Shown here: piece by piece, positions 26,421 to 34,318 of the stretch | How the letters are laid out: each line of letters opens with the position of its first letter | How positions within the stretch are numbered: position 1 is the stretch's first letter | NCBI GenBank assembly: GCA_019244415.1 | Contig: JAFASN010000059.1 | Span: forward strand, 1-54,600 | Length of the DNA: 54,600 nt | Reading direction: 5' to 3' | DNA from: Verrucomicrobiota bacterium | Lineage (GTDB): Bacteria; Verrucomicrobiota; Verrucomicrobiia; Chthoniobacterales; UBA10450 | Program-made: the position numbers and the translations under genes | The notes under the pieces: model-generated | Database searches by the model: none | Seen by the model: the letters and a program-made list of their open reading frames with translations, nothing else | Told to the model about the DNA's origin: nothing

Positions 26421-26444
26421 AGGCGGTTAGCCAGATCTCGTTAG

Positions 26445-27683
26445 CTAATCGCGTCCCCAGATCATCGCCACGGACGTCGTGAGACTGCCGCCCATGTTGA
26501 AGGTGAGGAATTTCTTCGCGCCTTCGATCTGCCGCGCACCGGCTTGATTGGTCAGGTGCAAATACGCTTCTTGCACCTGCCGCACGCCGGTCGCGCCGAC
26601 CGGATGACCGTCGCCAATTAATCCGCCGCCGGTGTTTACCGGGATTTCGAAATCGAATTTGCCGCTCACCTTCTCGTTGCGAACCTGCGGGAGCGCGGTC
26701 GCGCCGCTCATCGCCAGCTCGAAGCCTTTGCCCTTTTCAGCGAGGCCCAGAATTTCGTACGCGACGATCTCAGTTATTGAAAAACAGTCGTGCACTTCGA
26801 CGCCGTTCATGTCGCGCGGCGTAAGCCCATTCGTCATCTTGAATGCTTTCTCGGCCGCTTTTCGCGCGGTCGAAAATGTCGGCGCGTCCTTTTTCTCGAG
26901 CGCGAGGTAGTCCGTCGTGCTGCCAAAACCGAGCATGCGCGGATACTTCGATTTATCGAGTCCGTGCTTGTTCATGAACTTTTCAGACACGAGCACAATC
27001 GCAGCGCCGCCATCGGTAATTTGTGAGCAATCGGAGACTTTCAGGGGCGGCGCGACGCTCGGATTTTTGTCCGAGACTTGCGACGCGCAATCGTAGGTCA
27101 GGTCGGCATCGCGCATTTGCGCCAGTGGATTGAGGCGCGCGTGCGCGTAATTTTTGTACGCCACCCACGCGAGCTCGTTTTGGCTCGCGCCGTACTTCTC
27201 GATGTAAATTTGCGCGATGCGGCCAAACAATTTCGGGAACATGAAATCGCCGTATTCCGGCTTTTCGATGTGATAATCGGCGGCCGCGCCGAGCACGTCG
27301 GAGCCGTCTAGTGACGACATGGTTTTCTGCTGTTCGGCGCCGACGACAAGCACCGCGTTGTGCAACCCGCCCATGATCCATTGCGAGCCGAGTAGAACCG
27401 ATAGCGAGCCGGATGCGCACGCAGCTTCGGTGTGCATCGTCGGAATCCCGTGCAGTTTCGGATCGATTTCTGGAATGAACGCGCCAAGATGCAATTGTTT
27501 CGTGAATCCCGCGCCGTTGAAATTCCCGACGGCCGCGGCTTCGATTTCGGCCGCGTCAACTTTCGAATCCGCAAGCGCCTTTTGCCCAGCTTCAATAATG
27601 AGATGCCGCAGCGCTTTGCCTTCCTTTTTAATGTTGCGCTTAAAATCCGTGCGCCCGCCGCCAATGATGTAAACAGGTTCCAT
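26445..27683 (-). CDS. thiolase-family protein (SCP2-type acetyl-CoA acyltransferase)
   Basis: 412 residues. The catalytic Cys is in HTEAACASGSLSVLLGSQWI (about residue 88). C-terminal signatures include GVEVHDCFSITEIVAYEILG and NTGGGLIGDGHPVGATGVRQ (catalytic His), and the end KFLTFNMGGSLTTSVAMIWG, where the SCP2/archaeal-type thiolases lack the second active-site Cys of classical thiolases. Such enzymes cleave or form 3-oxoacyl-CoA; some work only with a DUF35/OB partner, not seen here. CTAACGA lies exactly three bases before the ATG. It is unrelated in sequence to the thiolase at 45855. Confidence 0.85.
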   Translation of the reverse strand: MEPVYIIGGGRTDFKRNIKKEGKALRHLIIEAGQKALADSKVDAAEIEAAAVGNFNGAGFTKQLHLGAFIPEIDPKLHGIPTMHTEAACASGSLSVLLGSQWIMGGLHNAVLVVGAEQQKTMSSLDGSDVLGAAADYHIEKPEYGDFMFPKLFGRIAQIYIEKYGASQNELAWVAYKNYAHARLNPLAQMRDADLTYDCASQVSDKNPSVAPPLKVSDCSQITDGGAAIVLVSEKFMNKHGLDKSKYPRMLGFGSTTDYLALEKKDAPTFSTARKAAEKAFKMTNGLTPRDMNGVEVHDCFSITEIVAYEILGLAEKGKGFELAMSGATALPQVRNEKVSGKFDFEIPVNTGGGLIGDGHPVGATGVRQVQEAYLHLTNQAGARQIEGAKKFLTFNMGGSLTTSVAMIWGRD

Positions 27684-27998
27684 GATTCGTTAGCTTCTGC
27701 GTCTTCTTTCTGTTATCCCGAGCCGCGCAGATAATGCCTGTCCGGCTCGGACCGCGCGACCTCACGATAACTCGCACCGTCCCGGTAAATCGAACTGCGC
27801 AAGCCGCGTGACAAATGTGCTATTGAAGAACCGCTCCCGCAAGTAGGCCGGCAATCTTTCGCTCCCCTCTAGGATGGCGTTAGCAGGCGGCGCCGTTGGC
27901 CTCCTCGGGATCGACGCTGATACCGGCTGACGCACAATCGACCTTCGTTACAAAGTGCTTTTGTAGGATGGGGTTCGGGGTTAAAATGGGAACCGATC

Positions 27999-29537
27999 AT
28001 GGACGCTAATTCCTTTGCCGGCAATGGAGCCCGAACGATGACACCGCCACAACCCTACGTCCCCACCGCACGCGAGCAGAAGTTTCTCGAGGGCGTCGAA
28101 GAAGGCCGCTATGACCGCGGGATTATCAGCGGACTAGGCCCCTTCTTCCACGAGAAAGCGCCGGCGGACATGCTCAACTTCTACTCCAAGGACGAGGTGG
28201 CACGCCTGCAAGCGCTCAAGGGCACCGAGCGTGACGTTGAAGCTCGGATGCCCGTGAAGATCACGCGCCATTATTACGAACTGGCCAGGACCAGCGCCGC
28301 GATTCAGCGCATCGTCAAGGCGCGCCCCGAGGAGACACTGGATTTGGCTGGCGCGGAGGATCCGGGGTACCAAATGGACTACAGCCCCGTCGAGGGCCTG
28401 CTGCACAAGTACGAGATGGGACTCATGTATGTCATCGCGACCTGCTCGGCGCATTGCCGTTTCTGCTATCGCGAGGAATTGATCGCCCGTAAGGAGATCC
28501 ACCGAAAGGACGGGACCGTCGCGAAAAAGGGTCTCGCGACAATCCCCGAGATCATCCCGTACATCAAGCAGCACAATGCAGCCGTGGCGAAGAACGGCGG
28601 CGTGCATCCCGAAAGCGGACGCGAGAAGCTGCGCGAGATCCTGATGTCGGGCGGCGACCCGATGGTGCTGAACAATTCAAAGATCGCGGCCTGGCTCGCC
28701 GCGCTGGCCGAAGCCGACGTCGAGTCGATCCGCATCGGCACCAAGGACATGGCGTTCTATCCCCAGCGCTTCGACCGCACCTTCCTGTCGATGCTTGATC
28801 GATTCCACGAGACCTACCCGCAGGTCGGCCTCCACATGATGCTGCACTTCGAGCATCCCGACGAGTTCCTCGCCAAGGATGCGGAAGGAAACTACGTCGA
28901 GGACGCGCAAGGTTTCAAGCAATGGGTCCCGGCGACGGGCGAAGGGATGCGCGGCCTCGCCTCGCGCGGCTGGCTCACCGTGGAGAACCAGGCGCCGATC
29001 ATGAGGGGCATCAACGATGACCCGGACGCTCTCCGCATTCTCCAGCGCGAGTTCGTGCGGGCCGGCGGTCATAACCATTACTTCTTTTGCGGACGCGACA
29101 TCATCGCCTACAAGCAGTTCAACGTTCCGATCGAGACTGCGTGGAATATTCTCAACAACTCGCAAAAGGGACTCTCGGGCGTCGAAACCCACGCGCGCCT
29201 TTCCATCACCCATTACAAAGGCAAGACCGAAGTTGCGGCGGTCACGAACGAGGGAATACCCGGACTTAAGGGCAGCGAGAATGGCGTCCTGATCTTCAAG
29301 ATTCTTCGGAATGCCGGCAGCGCTCCCGACCGCGGCAAGGTCTGCATCGTCGGCCGCAACCCCGAGGCACTCTGGTTCGACGACTACGAGGACCGCGTGC
29401 TGTTTGACGAGGCCGGTTTGTATGACTACGCGCGTGTGGCGGCCCCCGGACAAGCACCGCCTCGCGCCAGTCAGTTGGCTGCTGGAGAGGCGCCGAGTAT
29501 CGGTCCTCTTCAAGCCGCTCTTGCAGGCGCCGAATGA
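27999..29537 (+). CDS. kamA: KamA-family radical SAM 2,3-aminomutase
   Basis: 512 residues (a later ATG at 28038 is possible). The radical SAM cluster motif is C149-S-A-H-C153-R-F-C156 in VIATCSAHCRFCYREELIAR. REILMSGGDPMVL follows, the GGDP element of this family, then RIGTKDMAFYPQRFD and MMLHFEHPDEF. KamA enzymes move an amino group from C2 to C3 of lysine, glutamate or similar, using PLP. The usual PLP-lysine segment PGGGGK is not visible; the equivalent region reads VETHARLSITHYKGKTEV, as in a less-studied subfamily, so the substrate is open. It heads an operon: its stop overlaps ctfA in ATGA. 27684-27998 upstream holds no gene and presumably its promoter. Confidence 0.85.
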   Translation: MDANSFAGNGARTMTPPQPYVPTAREQKFLEGVEEGRYDRGIISGLGPFFHEKAPADMLNFYSKDEVARLQALKGTERDVEARMPVKITRHYYELARTSAAIQRIVKARPEETLDLAGAEDPGYQMDYSPVEGLLHKYEMGLMYVIATCSAHCRFCYREELIARKEIHRKDGTVAKKGLATIPEIIPYIKQHNAAVAKNGGVHPESGREKLREILMSGGDPMVLNNSKIAAWLAALAEADVESIRIGTKDMAFYPQRFDRTFLSMLDRFHETYPQVGLHMMLHFEHPDEFLAKDAEGNYVEDAQGFKQWVPATGEGMRGLASRGWLTVENQAPIMRGINDDPDALRILQREFVRAGGHNHYFFCGRDIIAYKQFNVPIETAWNILNNSQKGLSGVETHARLSITHYKGKTEVAAVTNEGIPGLKGSENGVLIFKILRNAGSAPDRGKVCIVGRNPEALWFDDYEDRVLFDEAGLYDYARVAAPGQAPPRASQLAAGEAPSIGPLQAALAGAE

Positions 29538-30244
29538 TCGACAAGCGGGTCGCGAGCGCGGCCGAAGCTGTCGCGGACGTTTTCGACGGCGCCACTATCA
29601 TGTTCGGTGGTTTCGGCGAAGCCGGCAGTCCCATCGAGCTCATCCACGCGCTGATCGACCAGGGCGCCACGAATCTGACGATGATCAGCAACAACTGCGG
29701 CAGCGGTCAGGTTGGCCTCGCGGCGCTGCTCAAGGCGGGCCGCGTTTCCAAGGTCATCTGTTCGTTTCCGCGCACCGCCAACTCGACCGTCTTCCCCGAG
29801 CTCTACCGAAGCGGGCGCACGAAATTGGAATTGGTTCCGCAGGGAACGCTCGCCGAGCGCATCCGCGCCGGCGGAGCTGGAATCCCGGCGTTCTACACCC
29901 CGTCCGCGGTGGGAACGCCGCTGGCGGAAGGCAAGGAATGTCGGGAATTCGGCGGCAGGAAGTACCTGCTTGAGCACGGCCTCCGCGCGGACTTCTCGTT
30001 CATCAAGGGGCGTGTCGCCGACACCCACGGCAACATACTCTACAACAAAACGGCGCGAAACTTCGGCCCGGTGATGGCGATGGCGGCTAAGGTCACGATC
30101 GTCCAGGTCAAAGAGGTCGTGGAGCCGGGCACGCTTGACCCCGAGTCAATCGTCACACCCGGCATCTTCGTTGATCGCATCGTCGCCATCGGGAACCCGG
30201 CCCACGAATCGGAACTCGTCGCCGCAGGAGCATCCTACCCATGA
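29534..30244 (+). CDS. CoA-transferase subunit A (3-oxoacid type)
   Basis: 236 residues, the alpha subunit of class I CoA-transferases: [78 protein letters not shown], and [10 protein letters not shown]. It starts within the kamA stop (ATGA at 29534) and its own stop forms an ATGA with a relic of the ctfB start at 30241, which shows that ctfB once followed directly. The working subunit B is now 3.3 kb away. It probably activates a beta-keto acid made by the aminotransferase. Confidence 0.9.
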   Translation: MIDKRVASAAEAVADVFDGATIMFGGFGEAGSPIELIHALIDQGATNLTMISNNCGSGQVGLAALLKAGRVSKVICSFPRTANSTVFPELYRSGRTKLELVPQGTLAERIRAGGAGIPAFYTPSAVGTPLAEGKECREFGGRKYLLEHGLRADFSFIKGRVADTHGNILYNKTARNFGPVMAMAAKVTIVQVKEVVEPGTLDPESIVTPGIFVDRIVAIGNPAHESELVAAGASYP

Positions 30245-30256
30245 CGAAGCCGTAGG

Positions 30257-30298
30257 GCGTTCAAAGTCAAGTTCGCAAAGCTCGCTTCGATGCGCTGA
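30257..30298 (+). pseudogene. relic of an aminotransferase 3' end
   Basis: Fourteen codons read AFKVKFAKLASMR and a stop. They correspond to AFKSGFAKLASMG and stop at the end of the aminotransferase gene at 35600-35641. It starts within five bases of the ctfB-start duplicate. It marks the border of an insertion that had previously sat behind an aminotransferase gene. Confidence 0.6.
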
Positions 30299-31058
30299 GC
30301 GAGGCGACGTTGCGCGTTATCGCGAACAGGTGTCTCCACAATCGTATCAAGCGCCAAGTCGTCCTATCGCAATTGAGAATGTATGCTTTGATTTCTTCGT
30401 TGTGCGCCAGCTCTGGGTAGTCCGTCTCAACTAATCGCTTGAGGCGCTCTGGCGAGTCTAGCGGCGCGTCTGCATCTAACACCGAAGCTATTCCCCTGCA
30501 GTGAGCGTGAATCTCTGACGTCGCGCCATTCCGGCGATGACGAATGTGCGCCATTTCGTGCTGAATAATTCCTCTAAGAGTCCGCTCGAATCCGTGCTGA
30601 TAGTCGGCCTTGGATGCAATGTGTAGAAACGCGGGGCATTTAAGCACAAGCCTCAGATGTCCGTGGCTCTCGTCTGAACACATCGTCGCTGAACAAAACT
30701 CAGCACGCACTGAAAGGAACAGGGAAAACGACTCGACGTTGCTGCACGCTGTGAGACGCTCAGCATAGCTCGCCGGAAGCTTTAGCCGAACGCCATCGAA
30801 GTAGAGCGGCGGCTGAATCCCCCATGCTGTATTCTGCGCCCACGATGCAAGAAACCCGCCTACCAGCGGATGAGCAGCGACGCTTTCCCTGCAGCTCAAT
30901 TCCATTAGCTCGCGGATTTCGGCGTCTGAGTATGGCGCGAATAGTTCAATCCAGCGCGGGCGTGAGCGACGACTCGACTCGACTAGCTGTTCCGCGATGC
31001 TGTCGCCCAGCAGGATCGTCGCCTTAGTGAACTCAGGCTCGTTTGCTTTAAGCGGCAC
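30267..31058 (-). CDS. HExxH-motif protein next to the NotI-like endonuclease
   Basis: 263 residues, family not recognised. About residue 165 stands RTLRGIIQHEMAHIRHRRNG, a zinc-metalloprotease HExxH helix, followed 35-55 residues later by acidic candidates for a third ligand (PERLKRLVETDYPELAHNEE). The rest has no clear domain. It is 33 bases downstream of and co-directional with the endonuclease gene, so likely in one operon. Its last ten codons are formed by the complement of the aminotransferase relic, so the native C-terminus may have been replaced on insertion. A regulatory protease or an abortive-infection effector is possible; this is inference. Confidence 0.6.
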   Translation of the reverse strand: MPLKANEPEFTKATILLGDSIAEQLVESSRRSRPRWIELFAPYSDAEIRELMELSCRESVAAHPLVGGFLASWAQNTAWGIQPPLYFDGVRLKLPASYAERLTACSNVESFSLFLSVRAEFCSATMCSDESHGHLRLVLKCPAFLHIASKADYQHGFERTLRGIIQHEMAHIRHRRNGATSEIHAHCRGIASVLDADAPLDSPERLKRLVETDYPELAHNEEIKAYILNCDRTTWRLIRLWRHLFAITRNVASLSASKRALRT

Positions 31059-31091
31059 CTCAGTGGTTTTACAATCTGATAACTGAGCAAC

Positions 31092-31925
31092 CTAAGTCTG
31101 CATGATGGCGATGGGCATCCTTTTCCGAATCATCGCTGCGTAAACGTCATCGAGAATCTCTTGCTGTTTTGGGGGAACTCCTTCGCGCAATGCAACTTCG
31201 ACATCCGACCACTCCGTATAGTAAAACTCTGCTGGGCTAATGCTGAAACGGGCTCCCTCGTCCCGCCGTCTGAAATCATACAGCACCCACGTCACCTCGC
31301 TATTTTCGAGTTCTGCAACGGGCTTCATCTTCGGGAGCGCGCCAAAGAATTGCTTATCCACAGCGACAAAGAACTTTTTGCCCCAACGCCGGAACACCGG
31401 AACTTTCAAGGTCAGTTGGTAGATCAAACGCTTGCGACTGGATAACCAGTCCATGCCTCTTTGCTCGGTAGGAGGAACACCCGTGGCGAGGAATTCGTGA
31501 AACATTGGATAGTAGGAGCTACCCGAGACATAAACGGCTTGAACTTCCAAAGCACAGAAATCCACCGGTCTTCCATTGTCTCCAAGCAGGGCAATGATAT
31601 AGTCCACCTTTCCAGCCTTCTTTCCATTTTCCTTTCGAAGGATGCGGAGCTCAGGACGAACCGCTATTTTTCGACCACTCCCAAACGCAGCGGTAGCTAC
31701 ATCGACAAAAATCTGATTGTTCTGAATAAACCGCACGGGACATACAGGCGTTCCGACATGCGTCTCGCCAAACATGCAAACACCCAACGGGTCGGAGACG
31801 GAAACCTTCGTGCATGGTGTTCCCGGCGCTTGAAATGGACACGGTTTCTTCGTGCGTGAAGCGATCGATTCATCGCTTGTATCCTCGACGGAATGCCCAA
31901 AGACCTCGGTGATTCTGAAGGCCAC
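31092..31925 (-). CDS. NotI-family type II restriction endonuclease
   Basis: 277 residues. It follows the NotI pattern: N-terminal RITEVFGHSVEDTSDE, then four spaced cysteines likely binding metal (KKPCPFQAPGTPCTK, LGVCMFGE, GTPVCPVRFIQ), then the PD-(D/E)xK-like core GKVDYIIAL and DFCALEVQAVYVSG, where Asp, Glu and Gln sit in the catalytic order. Length is lower than NotI (about 380 residues). The cognate methylase would be the divergent D12 gene at 32068. Recognition sequence cannot be read from sequence alone. Confidence 0.8.
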   Translation of the reverse strand: MAFRITEVFGHSVEDTSDESIASRTKKPCPFQAPGTPCTKVSVSDPLGVCMFGETHVGTPVCPVRFIQNNQIFVDVATAAFGSGRKIAVRPELRILRKENGKKAGKVDYIIALLGDNGRPVDFCALEVQAVYVSGSSYYPMFHEFLATGVPPTEQRGMDWLSSRKRLIYQLTLKVPVFRRWGKKFFVAVDKQFFGALPKMKPVAELENSEVTWVLYDFRRRDEGARFSISPAEFYYTEWSDVEVALREGVPPKQQEILDDVYAAMIRKRMPIAIMQT

Positions 31926-32019
31926 GCCGCATATTGTAGTTTCTCAGTCCGAGCGCGAGCGGAAATAGTCGTCGCTGCGAACGCCGTCTGCCGACCGATG
32001 TTCGCAGCAAGGAAATTTT

Positions 32020-32038
32020 CCCTGTTACAGGGTTGACG
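32020..32038 (+). promoter_or_regulatory. palindromic operator abutting a -35 box for the methylase gene
   Basis: CCCTGTTACAGGG (13-base perfect palindrome around T) is followed at once by TTGACG, a good -35 candidate, 30 bases before the methylase start. In the 142-base divergent gap between endonuclease and methylase, this would suit autoregulation by the methylase's own N-terminal DNA-binding segment. No convincing -10 box is seen. Confidence 0.4.
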
Positions 32039-32067
32039 TCGCAGACACGGCCATTCAGTCTGGCCGG

Positions 32068-33114
32068 ATGGCACGCTCGTCAACAACCTTCCCGCGCAAG
32101 TGGGCGTCAGACAAAACGACTGTGATCCGCGTCCCGGTCGGAATGGCAGATGCGCTTCTACACATTGCCCGGCGTTTCGACGAATCAGGCAGTTTTCGCA
32201 TCCGCGAAGAGCCGGGATGTTTGGTCTTGGAGTTGATACCGACGCGTCGCGTTCGCTACACCGCCGATCGGCCCATCAACGTTGCGAGCGTTCCGCAGCG
32301 AAGCCCGTTTCGGTATCCTGGAGGCAAAACTTGGTTTGTCCCATACCTGCGAGACTGGCTCCAAAGTAAGTCGAAGCTGCCGACTCGTTTCATTGAGCCG
32401 TTTGCTGGCGGCGCGATTGTCAGTTTAACAGTAGCCTTTGAGCGGCTCGCAAAGCATGTCGTATTCGCTGAATTCGATCCCGGCGTTGCAGCTGTTTGGC
32501 GCGTCGTGCTGAACGGCCAAGCAGAGTGGCTCGCGAAGGAGATACTGAATTTTGAACTCTCGTTGCCAAATGTTCGACGGCTCCTCGATGCTTCGCCCGA
32601 AAATATACGAGACAAAGCTTTCCAAACAATCCTTCGGAACCGTGTTCAGCGTGGCGGAATTATGGCTGCCGGCGCGGGCTTGGTAAAAGCCGGCGAAAAT
32701 GGCCGCGGACTAATGTCACGGTGGTATCCGGAGACGCTCGCGCGGCGAATACGCGAGATCAATCATCTTAAAGATCGGCTGACGTTTGTGGAAGGCGACG
32801 GTTTCGCGCTTCTCGAAGAACAAAAAGCCGATAAGGACGCCGTTTTCTTCATTGACCCGCCGTATACACTCGCGGCGCGGCGGCTCTACACGAGATGGCA
32901 AATCGATCATCCTCGATTGTTCGCCGCTATGCGTGCTTGCAAAGGCGATTTCCTGATGACTTACGACAACACTCCTGAAATCGCGGCGTTAGCCGCCGAG
33001 TTCGGGTTTGAGGCAAAGGCGGTGGCAATGAAGAATACGCACCATGCCAAAATGACTGAGCTGCTGATCGGCCGCGATCTCGGATGGTTCAACTTGGGCT
33101 CAGTAACCGCGTAA
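32068..33114 (+). CDS. D12-class (Dam-like) DNA adenine methyltransferase
   Basis: 348 residues. Catalytic region: FRYPGGKTWFVPYLRDWL (motif X), RFIEPFAGGAIVSLTVAFER (motif I), the target-recognition middle with RNRVQRGGIMAAGAGLV, and AVFFIDPPYTLAARRLYTRW (motif IV, DPPY). The N-terminal 75 residues are extra; TTVIRVPVGMADALLHIARR looks like a ribbon-helix-helix, so the enzyme may regulate its own operon. It is divergent from the NotI-like endonuclease and presumably protects its sites, although NotI-type systems more often pair with cytosine methylases. Confidence 0.85.
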   Translation: MARSSTTFPRKWASDKTTVIRVPVGMADALLHIARRFDESGSFRIREEPGCLVLELIPTRRVRYTADRPINVASVPQRSPFRYPGGKTWFVPYLRDWLQSKSKLPTRFIEPFAGGAIVSLTVAFERLAKHVVFAEFDPGVAAVWRVVLNGQAEWLAKEILNFELSLPNVRRLLDASPENIRDKAFQTILRNRVQRGGIMAAGAGLVKAGENGRGLMSRWYPETLARRIREINHLKDRLTFVEGDGFALLEEQKADKDAVFFIDPPYTLAARRLYTRWQIDHPRLFAAMRACKGDFLMTYDNTPEIAALAAEFGFEAKAVAMKNTHHAKMTELLIGRDLGWFNLGSVTA

Positions 33115-33131
33115 GGTAGCTCCGAAGCAAC

Positions 33132-33296
33132 ATGAAAACCAATCTGACGAAGCGCCGCTTTAAAGCTCAGAAGAAAAGTTTGTGCGCGTTATGCAAGCCG
33201 CACAAACGTGGTTGGGACGATAGGAAAACGGCCGGCGAACTACGGATCGCCGTGAAGCACGCGCATGAGCTTCGAGAACACGGATTCGTCGGATAG
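33132..33296 (+). CDS. small basic Cys-containing protein after the methylase
   Basis: 54 residues beginning MKTNLTKRRFKAQKKSLCAL and ending ELREHGFVG. It contains CALCKPH, a CxxC-x-x-H partial zinc-knuckle. It starts 17 bases after the methylase stop in the same direction. The composition (Lys/Arg-rich) suggests nucleic-acid binding. Proteins like this often accompany mobile genes as unknowns. From its stop to 33512 no convincing gene is seen, only overlapping weak open frames on both strands. Confidence 0.5.
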   Translation: MKTNLTKRRFKAQKKSLCALCKPHKRGWDDRKTAGELRIAVKHAHELREHGFVG

Positions 33297-33514
33297 GTTC
33301 GTGATCGGGAACCAATCGGGGTCGGGGCTTACTATCGACACTTTGGTCCGAGCTGTTTCGGACGAGGGGAGACGACCATCTAACTCACTTCGGCGCATCC
33401 CGGCATTGAATGGTTCAGATGCAGCTATTGCTCGCCAGCGCGCGAGACAGACGGCCTTGAACAGCATTGCCGTCTGCGGCACGCTGCAATCATGAAAGTG
33501 CTCAGCGTTTCACC

Positions 33515-34168
33515 ATGACGAAGCCGCCAGTGATCGGGCGAACGCGCGAGGAGATGGCGCAGCGCCTGGCGCAGGACATTCCCGACGGCTCGTATGTGAA
33601 TCTGGGCATTGGGATTCCGGAGCTGGTCGCCAAGTTCGTGCCGGCGGGCCGCTCGCTAATCTACCACACAGAAAATGGCATGCTCGGCATGGGCCCCCCG
33701 CCGAGTCCAAGCGAAGGCGATCCCGAGCTGATCAATGCGGGCAAACAGCGCGTGACGGCGCTGCCGGGCGCCGCCTACTTTCATCACGCGGATAGCTTCG
33801 CCATGATCCGCGGCGGCCATCTGGATCTTTGCGTGCTCGGCGCGCTTCAGGTCGCGCAGAACGGCGATCTGGCCAACTGGTCCACGGGCGAGCCCGACGC
33901 CATCCCCGCAGTCGGCGGCGCCATGGACCTGGTCGCGGGCGTGAAGTCGATCTTCGTCATAACCCAGCATTGCACTAGGGAAGGCGAGCCGAAGCTCGTG
34001 AAAAAATGCACCTTTCCGCTGACGGGATTGGCCGTCGTCAACCGCATCTACACCGATTTCGCCGTGATCGAAGTCACGCCTAACGGATTTCAGCTCGTCG
34101 AACTGAGCCCAGGCATCGATTTCGATTTCGTGCAGGAGCGCACCGGTGCGCCTCTGCTTCGAAACTAG
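33515..34168 (+). CDS. CoA-transferase subunit B (3-oxoacid type)
   Basis: 217 residues, the beta subunit of class I CoA-transferases: [20 protein letters not shown], the catalytic Glu in [40 protein letters not shown], and [16 protein letters not shown]. The frame is open to 33467, but the family start and the relic of the same start at 30241 fix ATG 33515. It was originally coupled to ctfA through an ATGA overlap; the island now supplies its upstream sequence (GCGTTTCACC) with no Shine-Dalgarno, so expression may be reduced. Confidence 0.9.
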   Translation: MTKPPVIGRTREEMAQRLAQDIPDGSYVNLGIGIPELVAKFVPAGRSLIYHTENGMLGMGPPPSPSEGDPELINAGKQRVTALPGAAYFHHADSFAMIRGGHLDLCVLGALQVAQNGDLANWSTGEPDAIPAVGGAMDLVAGVKSIFVITQHCTREGEPKLVKKCTFPLTGLAVVNRIYTDFAVIEVTPNGFQLVELSPGIDFDFVQERTGAPLLRN

Positions 34169-34239
34169 ACAGGATTTACAGGATTAACCGGATAAAGACA
34201 AAGATCCTGCAGTCCTAGTTCCAATCCTGTAAATCTTGT
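34169..34239. repeat. ACAGGATTTACAGGATT-type intergenic inverted repeat
   Basis: ACAGGATTTACAGGATTAAC and, at the right, AATCCTGTAAATCTTGT are complementary. It fills the gap between ctfB and the aminotransferase, within what looks like one operon. Confidence 0.6.
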
Positions 34240-34318
34240 TATCCTCTCTAGAAAGAAGACGAAACACTACCGCCGGCGTAGTTAGGATACACTTGGAACG
34301 GATCAAAGCAGTCTAACA

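Larger units (their letters stand above)
30239..33526. mobile_element. restriction-modification island inserted between ctfA and ctfB
   Basis: The 14 bases CCATGACGAAGCCG, which hold the ctfB start codon and codons 2-4, occur at 30239-30252 and again at 33513-33526. Between them lie an aminotransferase 3'-end fragment, the HExxH gene, a NotI-like endonuclease gene, a D12 adenine methylase gene and a small Cys-protein gene. No integrase or transposase is visible. The repeat is either a target-site duplication or a short crossover homology. Confidence 0.7.

Noticed and set aside
33240-33495. Overlapping open frames of 76 (+) and 80 (-) codons before ctfB
   Set aside because: Neither has a recognisable domain, they exclude each other and both overlap the small Cys-protein gene.
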